A stretch of DNA of 64,000 nt from an uncultured Ruminococcus sp. (GTDB taxonomy: Bacteria; Bacillota; Clostridia; Oscillospirales; Ruminococcaceae): contig CAJTLC010000008.1 of the NCBI GenBank assembly GCA_910576995.1, positions 52,681 to 116,680 of the forward strand, read 5' to 3'. Below, one piece after another: positions 8,898-16,912 of this stretch. The notes beneath the pieces were generated by a model that had not been told where the DNA came from, searched no databases, and was given only the letters and a program-made list of their open reading frames with translations. Each line of letters opens with the position of its first letter. Position 1 is the stretch's first letter. The position numbers were made by a program, and so were the translations under genes.

Positions 8898-8913
8898 CAT
8901 TTTGCATATTTTA

Positions 8914-8942
8914 ATTATATCACCTTATCAGATATTTGTCAA
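8914..8942 (-). promoter_or_regulatory. Promoter of the lipoprotein gene
   Basis: Minus strand TTGACA, 17-bp spacer, TATAAT; full consensus. Confidence 0.88.
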
Positions 8943-8960
8943 TTAATTTTTTCACACAAA

Positions 8961-8987
8961 AAAGAACATGGCGAACCATGTTCTTTT
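8961..8987 (-). terminator. hydG terminator
   Basis: AAAGAACATGG pairs with CCATGTTCTTT across a 4-nt loop; on the minus strand T residues follow, 18 bp after the hydG stop. Confidence 0.85.
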
Positions 8988-9004
8988 AGCTGTTTAATGT
9001 CTGC

Positions 9005-10453
9005 TTAGAATCTGAAATCTCTCTCTCCGCTGCGTATCTTTTCCAGATATCCCAACGCCTTTTCTCGGCGTTTCGGATCGGGAACTTTCTGTATCTCGCG
9101 GTCGATAAGTTCCTCGCCGATCTTCTTGGTTTCGGGGCTTGCGTAATCCTGCAAATATTCCTGCAAAGTCAGCAGCGCGTTGGGATGACAGCAATTCTGA
9201 ATCTGTCCCACCTTGCACAACGCCATAAATCTGTCGCCTGTACGTCCCTCGCGATAGCAGGCAGTGCAGAACGACGGAATATAGCCGCCCTCCATAAGCC
9301 ACTTCACAACTTCGTCAAGCGAACGCTGATCGGAAACGTCGAACTGCTCCGTATCATGGGGACGCTCCTCCGCGTCATAGCCAGCATAGCCGCCAACCGA
9401 TGTTCTCGAACCGCCCGAAATCTGCGAAATACCGAGCTTCATCACCTTTTCGCGGCAGCTTTCATTCTCACGCGTGGAAATTATCATGCCCGTATACGGA
9501 ACTGCAATTCGAATGCAGGCGATTATCTTCGCAAACGTATCGTCGTCGATTCCGTTGTCAAACTGTGCGGGGTCGATATCCGCAGCCCTTTTCAGTCTCG
9601 GAACGCTTATAGTATGAGGTCCTACGCCGTGAACGGCTTCAAGATGCTCGGCGTGCATGAGAAGTCCTGCGAATTCGTATCTGTACTTGTCAAGACCGAA
9701 AAGAACGCCCAGTCCCACATCGTCGATTCCGCCCTCCATAGCGCGATCCATAGCTTCCGTATGATAAGCGTAATTGTGCTTCGGACCTGCCGGATGAAGC
9801 TGCTCGTAGCTTTCCTTATGATACGTCTCCTGAAACAGAATGTAAGTTCCGATTCCCGCTTCTTTAAGCTTTCTGTAATTTTCAACCATAGTAGCGGCAA
9901 TATTAACGTTTACGCGTCTGATCGCGCCGTTTTTATGCTTAATTGAGTATATAGTATTTATGCATTCAAGAATATATTCGATGGGATTATTTACAGGGTC
10001 TTCGCCTGCCTCGATAGCAAGCCGCTTATGTCCCATATCCTGAAGCGCGATGACCTCCTGCTTTACCTCCTCCTGCGTAAGCTTTTTGCGCGGAATTTCC
10101 TTATTCTGCATATGATAAGGACAGTAAACACACTTATTCACGCAGTAATTTGAAAGATAAAGCGGCGCGAACATTACGATTCTGTCGCCGTAAAACGCGT
10201 CCTTGATCTCTCTTGCAAGAGAATAGATTTTCTCCGTCATTTCGGGAATATCGCAGGCAAGCAGCACGCTCGCTTCCCTATGCGAAAGACCTGCGCATTC
10301 AACTCCCCTGCCCGTTTTTTTCGGACGAGCCTTTTCGAGAAGTTCCTCAATAAGTTCCCTGTTATGCTTATTTTCATCAGCATATTTCAGCGTAGCCAAT
10401 ATTTCATCGTCCGAAATAAACTCTTCAGCTTTCAAAGATTTCACATCATACAT
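9005..10453 (-). CDS. hydG: [FeFe]-hydrogenase H-cluster maturase HydG (tyrosine lyase)
   Basis: A 482-residue radical SAM enzyme that cleaves tyrosine to supply the CO and CN ligands of the hydrogenase H-cluster. The radical SAM cluster motif CVNKCVYC is at Cys104, Cys108 and Cys111. The C-terminal HydG-specific cluster motif CX2CX22C is seen starting CTACYREGRTGDR and ending in the second Cys of QNCC. This second motif separates HydG from the related thiamine enzyme ThiH. The start MYDVKSLKAEEF (10453) has GGAGG upstream. The neighbour at 10685 encodes a TM1266-type hydrogenase-associated regulator, which supports the assignment. hydE, hydF and the hydrogenase itself are not in the window. 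Confidence 0.95.
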   Translation of the reverse strand: MYDVKSLKAEEFISDDEILATLKYADENKHNRELIEELLEKARPKKTGRGVECAGLSHREASVLLACDIPEMTEKIYSLAREIKDAFYGDRIVMFAPLYLSNYCVNKCVYCPYHMQNKEIPRKKLTQEEVKQEVIALQDMGHKRLAIEAGEDPVNNPIEYILECINTIYSIKHKNGAIRRVNVNIAATMVENYRKLKEAGIGTYILFQETYHKESYEQLHPAGPKHNYAYHTEAMDRAMEGGIDDVGLGVLFGLDKYRYEFAGLLMHAEHLEAVHGVGPHTISVPRLKRAADIDPAQFDNGIDDDTFAKIIACIRIAVPYTGMIISTRENESCREKVMKLGISQISGGSRTSVGGYAGYDAEERPHDTEQFDVSDQRSLDEVVKWLMEGGYIPSFCTACYREGRTGDRFMALCKVGQIQNCCHPNALLTLQEYLQDYASPETKKIGEELIDREIQKVPDPKRREKALGYLEKIRSGERDFRF

Positions 10454-10499
10454 TTTAAATTCCTCCATTTGTAAAATCAATTTTACTATGCCGCATTAT

Positions 10500-10517
10500 G
10501 CAGGAACATTGTCCTGC
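10500..10517 (-). promoter_or_regulatory. Inverted repeat ahead of hydG
   Basis: GCAGGA-ACATTG-TCCTGC, a 6-bp inverted repeat about 45 bp before the hydG start. It could be an operator or a leader hairpin; nothing more can be said from one copy. Confidence 0.35.
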
Positions 10518-10556
10518 TATATCCGCTGCAAAGATGTTACTCTATTGAATTCGACC

Positions 10557-10663
10557 TTCATGTTTTTCTATCCCTTTACGGGATAGAAAAACATGAAAAT
10601 TCGGGTTTCAAAAGGGTGAAGCACCCTTTTGCAGGGGGTGCAGGGGGACAGCGTCCCCCTGCA
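10557..10663. repeat. Cluster of three palindromes (REP-like)
   Basis: This 230-bp gap between hydG and the regulator holds three hairpins in a row. The first is an 18-bp perfect stem at 10557-10597 (TTCATGTTTTTCTATCCC with a 5-nt loop). The second pairs AAAAGGGTG with CACCCTTTT at 10609-10629. The third pairs TGCAGGGGGAC with GTCCCCCTGCA around AGC at 10639-10663. The third shares its GGGACAGCGTCCC core with the repeat at 25628-25655, so it looks like a dispersed REP-type element rather than a single terminator. Confidence 0.7.
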
Positions 10664-10684
10664 TAATCCAGCACAAGTAGAAAT

Positions 10685-10933
10685 TTATTTTTTAGATACA
10701 GCGGCTTTTACCGAAACGCCGTTTATTCTTCCGAGACGACCGGTAAGGCAGCTTATTTCATCGGCGCAGGCGTCGACAGCCACGGAAATCAGCGATATAC
10801 CGCGTTCCCTGTAGGGAATCCCCATGCGCCCTATGATCATTTCATTATGCTCGTGCAGAACGTTATTGACCTCGCCCACTGCCGACGGGTCGTCTATCAC
10901 GACGGCAACAACCGCTATCCTCTTATCCGCCAT
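10685..10933 (-). CDS. TM1266-type iron-only hydrogenase system regulator
   Basis: An 82-residue ACT/NikR-like small protein. The pattern RIAVVAVVIDDPSAVGEVN, then MIIGRMGIPYRERGISLISV and a final SKLTGRLGRINGVSVKA-like segment, matches the TM1266 family that is found next to [FeFe]-hydrogenase maturation genes. The start ATG (10931-10933) abuts the stop codon of the upstream lipase gene, so the two are translationally linked. Regulation of the hydrogenase system is the annotated family role; no DNA-binding motif is visible. Confidence 0.87.
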   Translation of the reverse strand: MADKRIAVVAVVIDDPSAVGEVNNVLHEHNEMIIGRMGIPYRERGISLISVAVDACADEISCLTGRLGRINGVSVKAAVSKK

Positions 10934-11773
10934 TTACAATCCCATGCCTTTCAGTTCCGATACCGTTTTCGCGTAAAACTGCGTAATATCGGATATATCG
11001 TTCCTATAGAGCGGCTCGTTTCCGCTAAGGCGCATTCTGCGCATATCCACCTCGTCGAGATGCGAAATTCCACGCCTGCCCGTTCCCGTATAAACGCCGC
11101 GAAAATTCCCCCACACAACATCTTTCGCTGTAAGAAATCCGTCGCTTCTGCTTCTGCCGTCCATGAATTTAACCGCGATATACGGCACAGACATGAGAAT
11201 ATCGCTGAACGGATTTTTCATAGCAAAGGCAAAACTCTGATAATAAATCCCCTCGATATCGGGATTTTTCCTGTTGAATTCCGCCATATACGAAGTCGTC
11301 AGTTCTTCGAGACATCTGTATGTTTCAGGCTTACTGTCGCCCATTATCGTCATAAAAACGTCGGTTATCAGGCTTCCCGCTTTCATTATCGGCTTCGGCA
11401 GCTTCATTATTTTATCCATGGTCGCCGAGCCGTTATGAGGAGTGCTGATAGTCGTTATTGAAGCTATATGACGGCTCATTCCCAGTGATGAAGCCAAAAA
11501 CCTCGATTCCGTGCCGCCTTTGGAGTGAGCGATGATATTCGCCCTTTCCGCTCCGCTTTCAGCAAGACATTTTTTCAGCGCATTTTTAAGAAGAACGCCG
11601 TTGTATTCAATAGAAGCGTTTGCGTCCTGATTTCCGAAATAAATCTCCGCGCCGCACTGACGCAGAATCTTCGGTATGCGCCCCCAATAGCAGAGAAGCT
11701 TTCGGTCGCGGAATCCCATGCCGTGAACCATCAGAATCGGATATTTCGTGCTGCAATCGTATTTTTCTTTCAT
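10934..11773 (-). CDS. Alpha/beta-hydrolase, triacylglycerol lipase type
   Basis: A 279-residue alpha/beta hydrolase. The oxyanion region is YPILMVHGMGFRD (residues 11-23) and the nucleophile elbow is IIAHSKGGTESR with Ser84 in A-H-S-x-G-G, typical of bacterial lipases. A candidate catalytic His is near GISHLDEV at about residue 244. No signal peptide is seen, so it is predicted to be cytosolic. It heads the transcript that continues into the TM1266-type regulator and probably hydG, an odd partnership. A roughly 195-nt leader ending in a terminator hairpin precedes it. Confidence 0.8.
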   Translation of the reverse strand: MKEKYDCSTKYPILMVHGMGFRDRKLLCYWGRIPKILRQCGAEIYFGNQDANASIEYNGVLLKNALKKCLAESGAERANIIAHSKGGTESRFLASSLGMSRHIASITTISTPHNGSATMDKIMKLPKPIMKAGSLITDVFMTIMGDSKPETYRCLEELTTSYMAEFNRKNPDIEGIYYQSFAFAMKNPFSDILMSVPYIAVKFMDGRSRSDGFLTAKDVVWGNFRGVYTGTGRRGISHLDEVDMRRMRLSGNEPLYRNDISDITQFYAKTVSELKGMGL

Positions 11774-11787
11774 ATTTATCTCCGAAT

Positions 11788-11821
11788 AAAAAATCCCTTA
11801 CAGATAAACATTCTGCAAGGG
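11788..11821 (-). terminator. Intrinsic terminator in the lipase leader
   Basis: Minus strand CCCTTGCAG pairs with CTGTAAGGG (one mismatch) followed by ATTTTTTA, only 15 bp before the lipase start codon. A terminator ahead of a coding region points to attenuation. Confidence 0.7.
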
Positions 11822-11968
11822 CAATTATAGTCAATTCTAATAAGCCTGCCGAATTCACTGCGACAAGCCGTCTGTTGACCGATAACAAAGTTACGCTTTG
11901 CTGCCCGAAAACATTTTTATAAATTTTAATAATTCGCCGACAACGGAATGCAGATCCCACTATCCGCC
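11795..11968 (-). ncRNA. Candidate cis-regulatory leader RNA ahead of lipase/TM1266/hydG
   Basis: The strong minus-strand promoter at 11975-12003 would start an RNA about 195 nt long before the lipase ATG. Inside it, GGGCA (near 11902) can pair with TGCCC (11819-11823), GGTCAA with TTGACT, and CAAAG with CTTTG as a small hairpin. The GGGCA/TGCCC pairing uses the CCC needed by the terminator CCCTTGCAG, so the two structures exclude each other. That is the layout of a riboswitch or attenuator. I do not recognise a known class and see no T-box sequence. Confidence 0.5.
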
Positions 11969-11974
11969 ATGATT

Positions 11975-12003
11975 ATTATATCCTCTTTTTTCAGAATTGT
12001 CAA
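11975..12003 (-). promoter_or_regulatory. Promoter of the lipase leader
   Basis: Minus strand TTGACA, 17-bp spacer, TATAAT; full consensus, divergent from the guaA promoter. Confidence 0.88.
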
Positions 12004-12055
12004 GGAAATTTGTTATGTGATGCAAACTTATATTTTTTTCTGTCGTTTTTTATAC

Positions 12056-12084
12056 TTGAAATTTATGCGAAAAAATGTTATAAT
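12056..12084 (+). promoter_or_regulatory. guaA promoter
   Basis: TTGAAA, 17-bp spacer, TATAAT, 31 bp before the guaA start. The 11774-12115 gap holds only this promoter, the divergent one and the lipase leader. Confidence 0.85.
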
Positions 12085-12115
12085 TATAATGTATTTTATA
12101 TTCAGGAGGTCAAAT

Positions 12116-13666
12116 ATGGCAAATCAGCTTTGTATAGTCCTCGATTTCGGAGGACAGTATAATCAGCTTATCGCGCGGCGCGTTCGTGAATGCGGCGTAT
12201 ATTGTGAAATCAAAAGTTATACCACGCCCATCGAAGAGATAAAGGCTCTCGCTCCCATGGGAATTATTTTCACGGGAGGTCCGAACAGCGTTTATGAAGA
12301 AAGTTCTCCCCATATTTCTAAAGAAATTTTCGAACTGGGAATCCCGATCCTCGGAATCTGCTACGGCTGTCAGGTAGTCGCTTACACTCTCGGCGGCGAA
12401 GTCAGCAGCTGCACCAAAAGCGAATACGGCAAGATTGAGATCGCTCATTCTGGCGGCAAGCTTTTCGACGAAGTTCCAGAAAAAAGCGTCGTCTGGATGA
12501 GCCACACCGATTACGTCAGCAAGCTCCCCGACGGTTTCAAAGTTACCGCAACTTCTGACGACTGCCCTGCCGCAGCTTTCGAAAATCCCGAAAAAAAGCT
12601 GTACGCCGTTCAGTTCCACCCCGAAGTCACTCACAGCGAATACGGAAAAAATATCCTCCGCAGCTTTTTGTATAACGTCTGCAATTTCAGCGGCGACTGG
12701 GAAATGGATAATTTTATCGACGTTACAGTTGCCAAGCTTCGCGAAGAAATAGGCGATAAATCGGTAATTCTCGGACTCTCTGGCGGAGTAGATTCTTCCG
12801 TTGCCGCAGGTCTGTTGAGCCGCGCCGTCGGTAAACAGCTCACCTGCGTTTTCGTAGATCAGGGGCTTATGCGCAAGGACGAGGGCGATTTCGTCGAGGA
12901 AACTTTTACAAAACTCTTCGACATGAATTTTGTCCGCGTAAACTGCAAGGAAAAATTCCTGACCGCTCTCAAGGGCGTTACCGACCCGGAAAAGAAGCGC
13001 AAGATAATCGGCACGGAATTCTACAACGTTTTCTGGGATAAGATTCGTGAACAGGGTACGGACGGATTTTTCGCGCAGGGTACTATCTACCCCGACCGCA
13101 TCGAATCGGGCAAGGGTAATAAATCGGGTCAGGGCAAGACCGACGTCATAAAAACACATCATAATATGGTCGAAATGCCCAAAGATATACAGTTTGCAGG
13201 CACTATCGAACCTCTTAAAGACTTATTTAAGGACGAAGTGCGCGCAGTCGGCGAAAAACTGGGAATCCCTCACGAACTCGTATGGAGACAGCCTTTCCCA
13301 GGCCCGGGTCTCGGCGTCAGAATTCTCGGTGAGATAACCGAAGAAAAAATAAAAGTTCTTCAGGAAGCCGACGCCGTTTTCCGCGATGAGATAGCAAAAA
13401 GCGGCATCGAAAGCGAACTTCGTCAGTTCTTCGCAGTTCTCCCCGACGTCCGCACCGTAGGCGTTATGGGCGATCACCGTACATACGATCACCTTATCGC
13501 CATTCGAGCGATCACCACCGACGATTTCATGACCGCCGACTGGGCGCGCATCCCTTACGATATTCTCGCGCGCGTCTCCAATCGCCTTACCAACGAAGTC
13601 GATCACGTCAACCGCGTGGTTTATGATATTACTTCAAAGCCTCCGGGAACTGTGGAGTGGGAATAA
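12116..13666 (+). CDS. guaA: GMP synthase (glutamine-hydrolysing)
   Basis: A 516-residue GMP synthetase, which converts XMP to GMP in purine biosynthesis. The N-terminal class I glutamine amidotransferase has the nucleophile in GICYGCQ (Cys near residue 84) and a His-x-Glu in FHPEVTHS. The ATP-pyrophosphatase P-loop LGLSGGVDSSV lies near residue 223, and the C-terminus ends in the invariant KPPGTVEWE. The start at 12116 follows AGGAGGT by 6 bp; the longer upstream frame crosses the promoter. Length is normal. Confidence 0.98.
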   Translation: MANQLCIVLDFGGQYNQLIARRVRECGVYCEIKSYTTPIEEIKALAPMGIIFTGGPNSVYEESSPHISKEIFELGIPILGICYGCQVVAYTLGGEVSSCTKSEYGKIEIAHSGGKLFDEVPEKSVVWMSHTDYVSKLPDGFKVTATSDDCPAAAFENPEKKLYAVQFHPEVTHSEYGKNILRSFLYNVCNFSGDWEMDNFIDVTVAKLREEIGDKSVILGLSGGVDSSVAAGLLSRAVGKQLTCVFVDQGLMRKDEGDFVEETFTKLFDMNFVRVNCKEKFLTALKGVTDPEKKRKIIGTEFYNVFWDKIREQGTDGFFAQGTIYPDRIESGKGNKSGQGKTDVIKTHHNMVEMPKDIQFAGTIEPLKDLFKDEVRAVGEKLGIPHELVWRQPFPGPGLGVRILGEITEEKIKVLQEADAVFRDEIAKSGIESELRQFFAVLPDVRTVGVMGDHRTYDHLIAIRAITTDDFMTADWARIPYDILARVSNRLTNEVDHVNRVVYDITSKPPGTVEWE

Positions 13667-13667
13667 T

Positions 13668-13751
13668 AAAATTATGCTCGAAAATCCGCACATCTTCCCT
13701 ATGAATACAAGTTCTAAAATTGGCACGAATAAATATACTGAACAGGCTCTT
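13668..13751 (-). repeat. Degenerate copy of the AGRNCYTGT inverted-repeat element
   Basis: Directly after guaA, in reverse orientation, the conserved arm AAAATTATGCTCGAAAATCC is followed by an end CTATGAATACAAGTTCT and, 36 bp on, a second end GAACAGGCTCT. It looks like a half copy plus a solo end. No internal hairpin is left. Confidence 0.65.
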
Positions 13752-13776
13752 AGATAAAATTTTTTAGGAGGTAATT

Positions 13777-14127
13777 ATGGAAGATACCATAAACAATGAA
13801 TGCAGCGTTCATCAGGATATAATCGACAAAGTTGCAAAGGCGATGCCCGAAGAATCCCTTTTTTACGACGCCGCCGACTTGCTTAAAGTTTTTGGCGATC
13901 CTACAAGAATACGCATGATCTATGTTCTTGGTCAAAGTGAAATGTGCGTCTGCGATATCGCGAAACTGCTCAATATGACTCAATCGGCTATTTCTCACCA
14001 GCTGCGCGTTCTTAAGCAGGCAAGGCTCGTTAAGGCTCGTCGAAGCGGAAAAACTATATTTTACTCTCTTTGCGACGACCATGTACAGAAAATTTTTTAC
14101 TGCGCAATGGAACATATTATGGAATAA
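13777..14127 (+). CDS. ArsR/SmtB-family metal-sensing repressor
   Basis: A 116-residue winged-helix regulator. The recognition helix region is LNMTQSAISHQLRVLKQARL with wing GKTIFYSL. Two metal sites appear present: an alpha3-type CVC in EMCVCDIAKLL (as in CadC) and a complete alpha5 site D-x-H-x10-H-x2-E at the C-terminus (DDH...EHIME, as in SmtB/CzrA). This predicts zinc, cadmium or related metal sensing. No metal transporter is adjacent; the next gene, 3 bp on, encodes an amidohydrolase. AGGAGG precedes the ATG. Confidence 0.9.
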   Translation: MEDTINNECSVHQDIIDKVAKAMPEESLFYDAADLLKVFGDPTRIRMIYVLGQSEMCVCDIAKLLNMTQSAISHQLRVLKQARLVKARRSGKTIFYSLCDDHVQKIFYCAMEHIME

Positions 14128-14129
14128 TT

Positions 14130-14960
14130 ATGAAGTATTTTGACTTTCACACCCACGCTTTTGCAGATTTTCTCGCGCCGCGCGCCATGAAATCTCTCTC
14201 CGCGTCGGCTAAAAGTCCGCAAACGCCTGATATTTCGCCATGTACCGACGGAACTCTCAGCGGACTGAAAAATCTTGCGCAACGACGCGGCATTTCAGAA
14301 TTTATGATCCTGCCGATCGCGACCAAACCCTCGCAGCAGACTCCAATAAACAAATGGGCTGCCAACATTATGGGAGGCGGAATTTACTGCTGCGGCTCTA
14401 TCCATCCCGACGCCGCGGACGCTCTCGAAGAATTGGAACGTATCAAATCTCTCGGGCTTATCGGAGTAAAATTTCATTCGGAATATCAGAAATTCCGCCC
14501 CGACGAGAAGCGAATGATGCCCATCTATCAGAAAATTTCCGATCTCGGATTGATCGCGGTATTCCATGGAGGCTGGGATCCTTTCGGCGAGGGCGACGTT
14601 CGTGCAGCTCCGAAGAGTTTTGCCAATATTGCCGAACTTTTCCCAAATATGACTATCGTCGCCGCTCATCTGGGCGGAATGCTGCTTTTTGACGATGTTG
14701 AACGGTATATTGCGGGAAAATTCCGGAACATCTACCTTGATACAGGAGTTGTGGCGAATTACATCGAAGATAGTCAGCTTTTGCGTATCATAAAAAATCA
14801 CGGCACAGACAGGATCCTTTTTGCAAGCGACGCTCCTTGGGACGATCCGGCGAATGAAATGGCAATGCTCGGCAGATTATCGCTTAGCGCGGAAGAATTG
14901 GAAATGATCTGTTTCAGAAATGCGGAAAATTTGATAAAAAGCACAAATCAATTCATATAA
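14130..14960 (+). CDS. Amidohydrolase-family metal-dependent hydrolase
   Basis: A 276-residue TIM-barrel amidohydrolase (amidohydro_2 / TatD-like). Metal ligands are seen as His7 and His9 in FDFHTHAF, His in GVKFHSEYQ, His in AVFHGGWD, His in VAAHLGGM and Asp in LFASDAPWDDP. The substrate cannot be told from sequence. The start at 14130 (MKYFDFHTH) is two bases after the arsR stop, so it is cotranscribed with the metal sensor; a zinc-dependent enzyme under a zinc sensor would make sense but is an inference. Confidence 0.85.
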   Translation: MKYFDFHTHAFADFLAPRAMKSLSASAKSPQTPDISPCTDGTLSGLKNLAQRRGISEFMILPIATKPSQQTPINKWAANIMGGGIYCCGSIHPDAADALEELERIKSLGLIGVKFHSEYQKFRPDEKRMMPIYQKISDLGLIAVFHGGWDPFGEGDVRAAPKSFANIAELFPNMTIVAAHLGGMLLFDDVERYIAGKFRNIYLDTGVVANYIEDSQLLRIIKNHGTDRILFASDAPWDDPANEMAMLGRLSLSAEELEMICFRNAENLIKSTNQFI

Positions 14961-15054
14961 AATTAACTCATATATATAGATTTAATAACATTAATATATA
15001 AAAAATATGATAAAATAATTATAGAAATACTGCGAAAAATCTGCAAACATATTA

Positions 15055-15218
15055 TAGACCTGTTCTAAAACCGTAGAAGTGCCGAATGGCGCAGGATTTT
15101 TGCGGCAGGCAAAGTCAATTTTCCGCAGGAATACTTTGTATATTTCAAGGAAAATTGATGAAGCATGACGCGAAAAAAACAAGTCAGGCGGTGCTTCGCA
15201 GATTTTAGAACAGGTCTA
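15055..15218. repeat. Inverted-repeat element, full length (164 bp)
   Basis: Ends AGACCTGTTCTAAAA and TTTTAGAACAGGTCT pair over 15 bp. Inside, TCAATTTTCC and GGAAAATTGA form a 10-bp perfect stem around the core GCAGGAATAC...GTATATTTCAA. It lies directly upstream of the CPBP protease gene. The rest of the 14961-15278 gap is AT-rich with no other feature. Confidence 0.85.
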
Positions 15219-15278
15219 ATGTACAGAGCCGTCAGGCGGCTTTGTGCGGTGTTGCATAAAAGAAAGAGGGGCGTCGGA

Positions 15279-16430
15279 TTGGCTGATAAAAACAATATGA
15301 TAAACGTTATAGACGAGTTTGACTATTCCACGCAAGGCGGCGCCTATAACGAAAGTTTCCGGAAATGGCGCAAAAAAAAAGATAATGCCTACGCTTACAG
15401 TTTTGAAAAAAATCAAAACGAGATCGTATACGTTGATGGGCGCGGTTTTATTGAAAAATCGGCTGTTGAAGCTGAAAAAAACGTTCTGAGCCGAATTTTT
15501 AATAAGGTCGGACTTGCCATGTTGATATGGATAGCGTTCGACGATGTTATATGCCGCATAACAGTTTCCGTACTGGATATTTGCGGAGTAAATATACATA
15601 CAAACTTTTTTAGTTCAATGATATACGGCGGAAACGTCGAAATGGCTGCGGTTCTTATAGTCAGCGCGCTTATAAAAATGACTGTGCCTCTAATATTTCT
15701 GCACTGCGTTTTTAAATTGCCGAGACGCGCCGAAATAATGCACAAAATGAACGACCCGAAAGCCCTTATCGGCGCTATTGCCATGACTTTCATAGTCTGT
15801 ACAGCCGTCAGCATACCGACTGCTTACTCAAGCGAGACAAAGGAATTTTATGAGATATTCAGCGGTCTGGACGCCGATGTCTCCGTGTGGACGCAAAAGG
15901 AATTTGTTATCTACACAGTTTTTCATGTAATCATTCTTCCAATCATTTCGGAACTTTTCTTCCGCGGTGCAATGTTCAATGTTCTGCGGCAGTTCGGCGA
16001 TCTTTTTGCAGTTATTATGACGTCCCTCATCGCAGGAATGCTCACTCAGGATCTGCGCTCGATGCCTGCCGTTATACTCATCTCCCTTGTTTCTTCATTT
16101 GGAATGCTCGGCAGCGGAACTATTTTTACAGCAATAGCTGTCAACATCGTATATAAAATGTACGATCTCACATTAATAATAATCGAAAACGATCACACGT
16201 CGAAGATGCCGTTGTCACGCAATATTTTCATGATTCTTGCATTACTTGTTGGAGTAGCGATGCTTGCGGTTTACAGAAAGACGGCTTCAGACGCTGCGAA
16301 AAAGAAGATCGCCGGATACGCTTCGGAATTGTCGCAGGGAATGCGCATTCTGCACTCCGCCAAAACATTCCCGTTTTCAGCGGTTGCGTCACTTTGCCTG
16401 CTTTCAGCTGTAATAAGGGCGGTGCTGTAA
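15279..16430 (+). CDS. CPBP-family intramembrane protease
   Basis: A polytopic membrane protein of about 383 residues with eight or so hydrophobic segments. The CPBP (Abi, Rce1-like) glutamate motif appears as ISELFFRGAMFNVLRQFG near residue 230, with Glu and Arg retained, and a second helix with conserved residues follows. Members are membrane proteases, some giving bacteriocin immunity. The start is uncertain: TTG at 15279 is chosen because GAGGGG lies 7 bp upstream; an ATG at 15219 just after the repeat element and one at 15297 are alternatives. Its stop overlaps the tadA start (TAATG). Confidence 0.8.
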   Translation: MADKNNMINVIDEFDYSTQGGAYNESFRKWRKKKDNAYAYSFEKNQNEIVYVDGRGFIEKSAVEAEKNVLSRIFNKVGLAMLIWIAFDDVICRITVSVLDICGVNIHTNFFSSMIYGGNVEMAAVLIVSALIKMTVPLIFLHCVFKLPRRAEIMHKMNDPKALIGAIAMTFIVCTAVSIPTAYSSETKEFYEIFSGLDADVSVWTQKEFVIYTVFHVIILPIISELFFRGAMFNVLRQFGDLFAVIMTSLIAGMLTQDLRSMPAVILISLVSSFGMLGSGTIFTAIAVNIVYKMYDLTLIIIENDHTSKMPLSRNIFMILALLVGVAMLAVYRKTASDAAKKKIAGYASELSQGMRILHSAKTFPFSAVASLCLLSAVIRAVL

Positions 16431-16888
16431 TGAGCAAATATATGGAAAGAGCGCTGGAACTGGCGCGTATTGCATATGAAGAGGGCGAAGTTCCCGTAGG
16501 CGCGGTCGTCGTTAAGAGGTCAACGGGCGAAATTATCGGAGAAGGGCGCAATAAACGGGAAAATTCCCGAAACGCTCTCGCTCATGCCGAGATCATCGCC
16601 ATTGACGAAGCCTGCAAAAAAATGGGCGGCTGGCGGCTTCCCGACTGCGCGATATATGTTACTCTCGAACCTTGTCCCATGTGCTGCGGAGCTATCATTA
16701 ATTCGCGGATAGACGACGTTTATTTCGGCGCATTCGATAAAAAAAGCGGCGCTGTAGAATCAGTTCAGAAGATGTTCAGTCTGCCGTATAATCATAGACC
16801 CACGATATACAGCGGAATTTGTCAATGCCGATGCAGCGGGCTGCTGTCGGATTTTTTCCGTGAGCTACGGCAGAAACGTCAAAAATAA
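16430..16888 (+). CDS. tadA: tRNA-specific adenosine deaminase TadA
   Basis: A 152-residue zinc deaminase that makes inosine at the wobble position of tRNA-Arg(ACG). The catalytic motif is LAHAEIIAI (His-Ala-Glu) and the zinc-binding motif is LEPCPMCCGAI. The start MSKYMERALELA overlaps the upstream stop codon by one base (TAATG), showing translational coupling. Length is typical. Confidence 0.95.
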   Translation: MSKYMERALELARIAYEEGEVPVGAVVVKRSTGEIIGEGRNKRENSRNALAHAEIIAIDEACKKMGGWRLPDCAIYVTLEPCPMCCGAIINSRIDDVYFGAFDKKSGAVESVQKMFSLPYNHRPTIYSGICQCRCSGLLSDFFRELRQKRQK

Positions 16889-16912
16889 TTTACAAGAGGT
16901 AGTAATGATCAA

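Noticed and set aside
12110..13162. 350-residue open frame on the minus strand inside guaA
   Set aside because: It lies fully opposite the well-supported guaA gene and has no ribosome site or recognisable domain; it is a shadow of guaA codon use.
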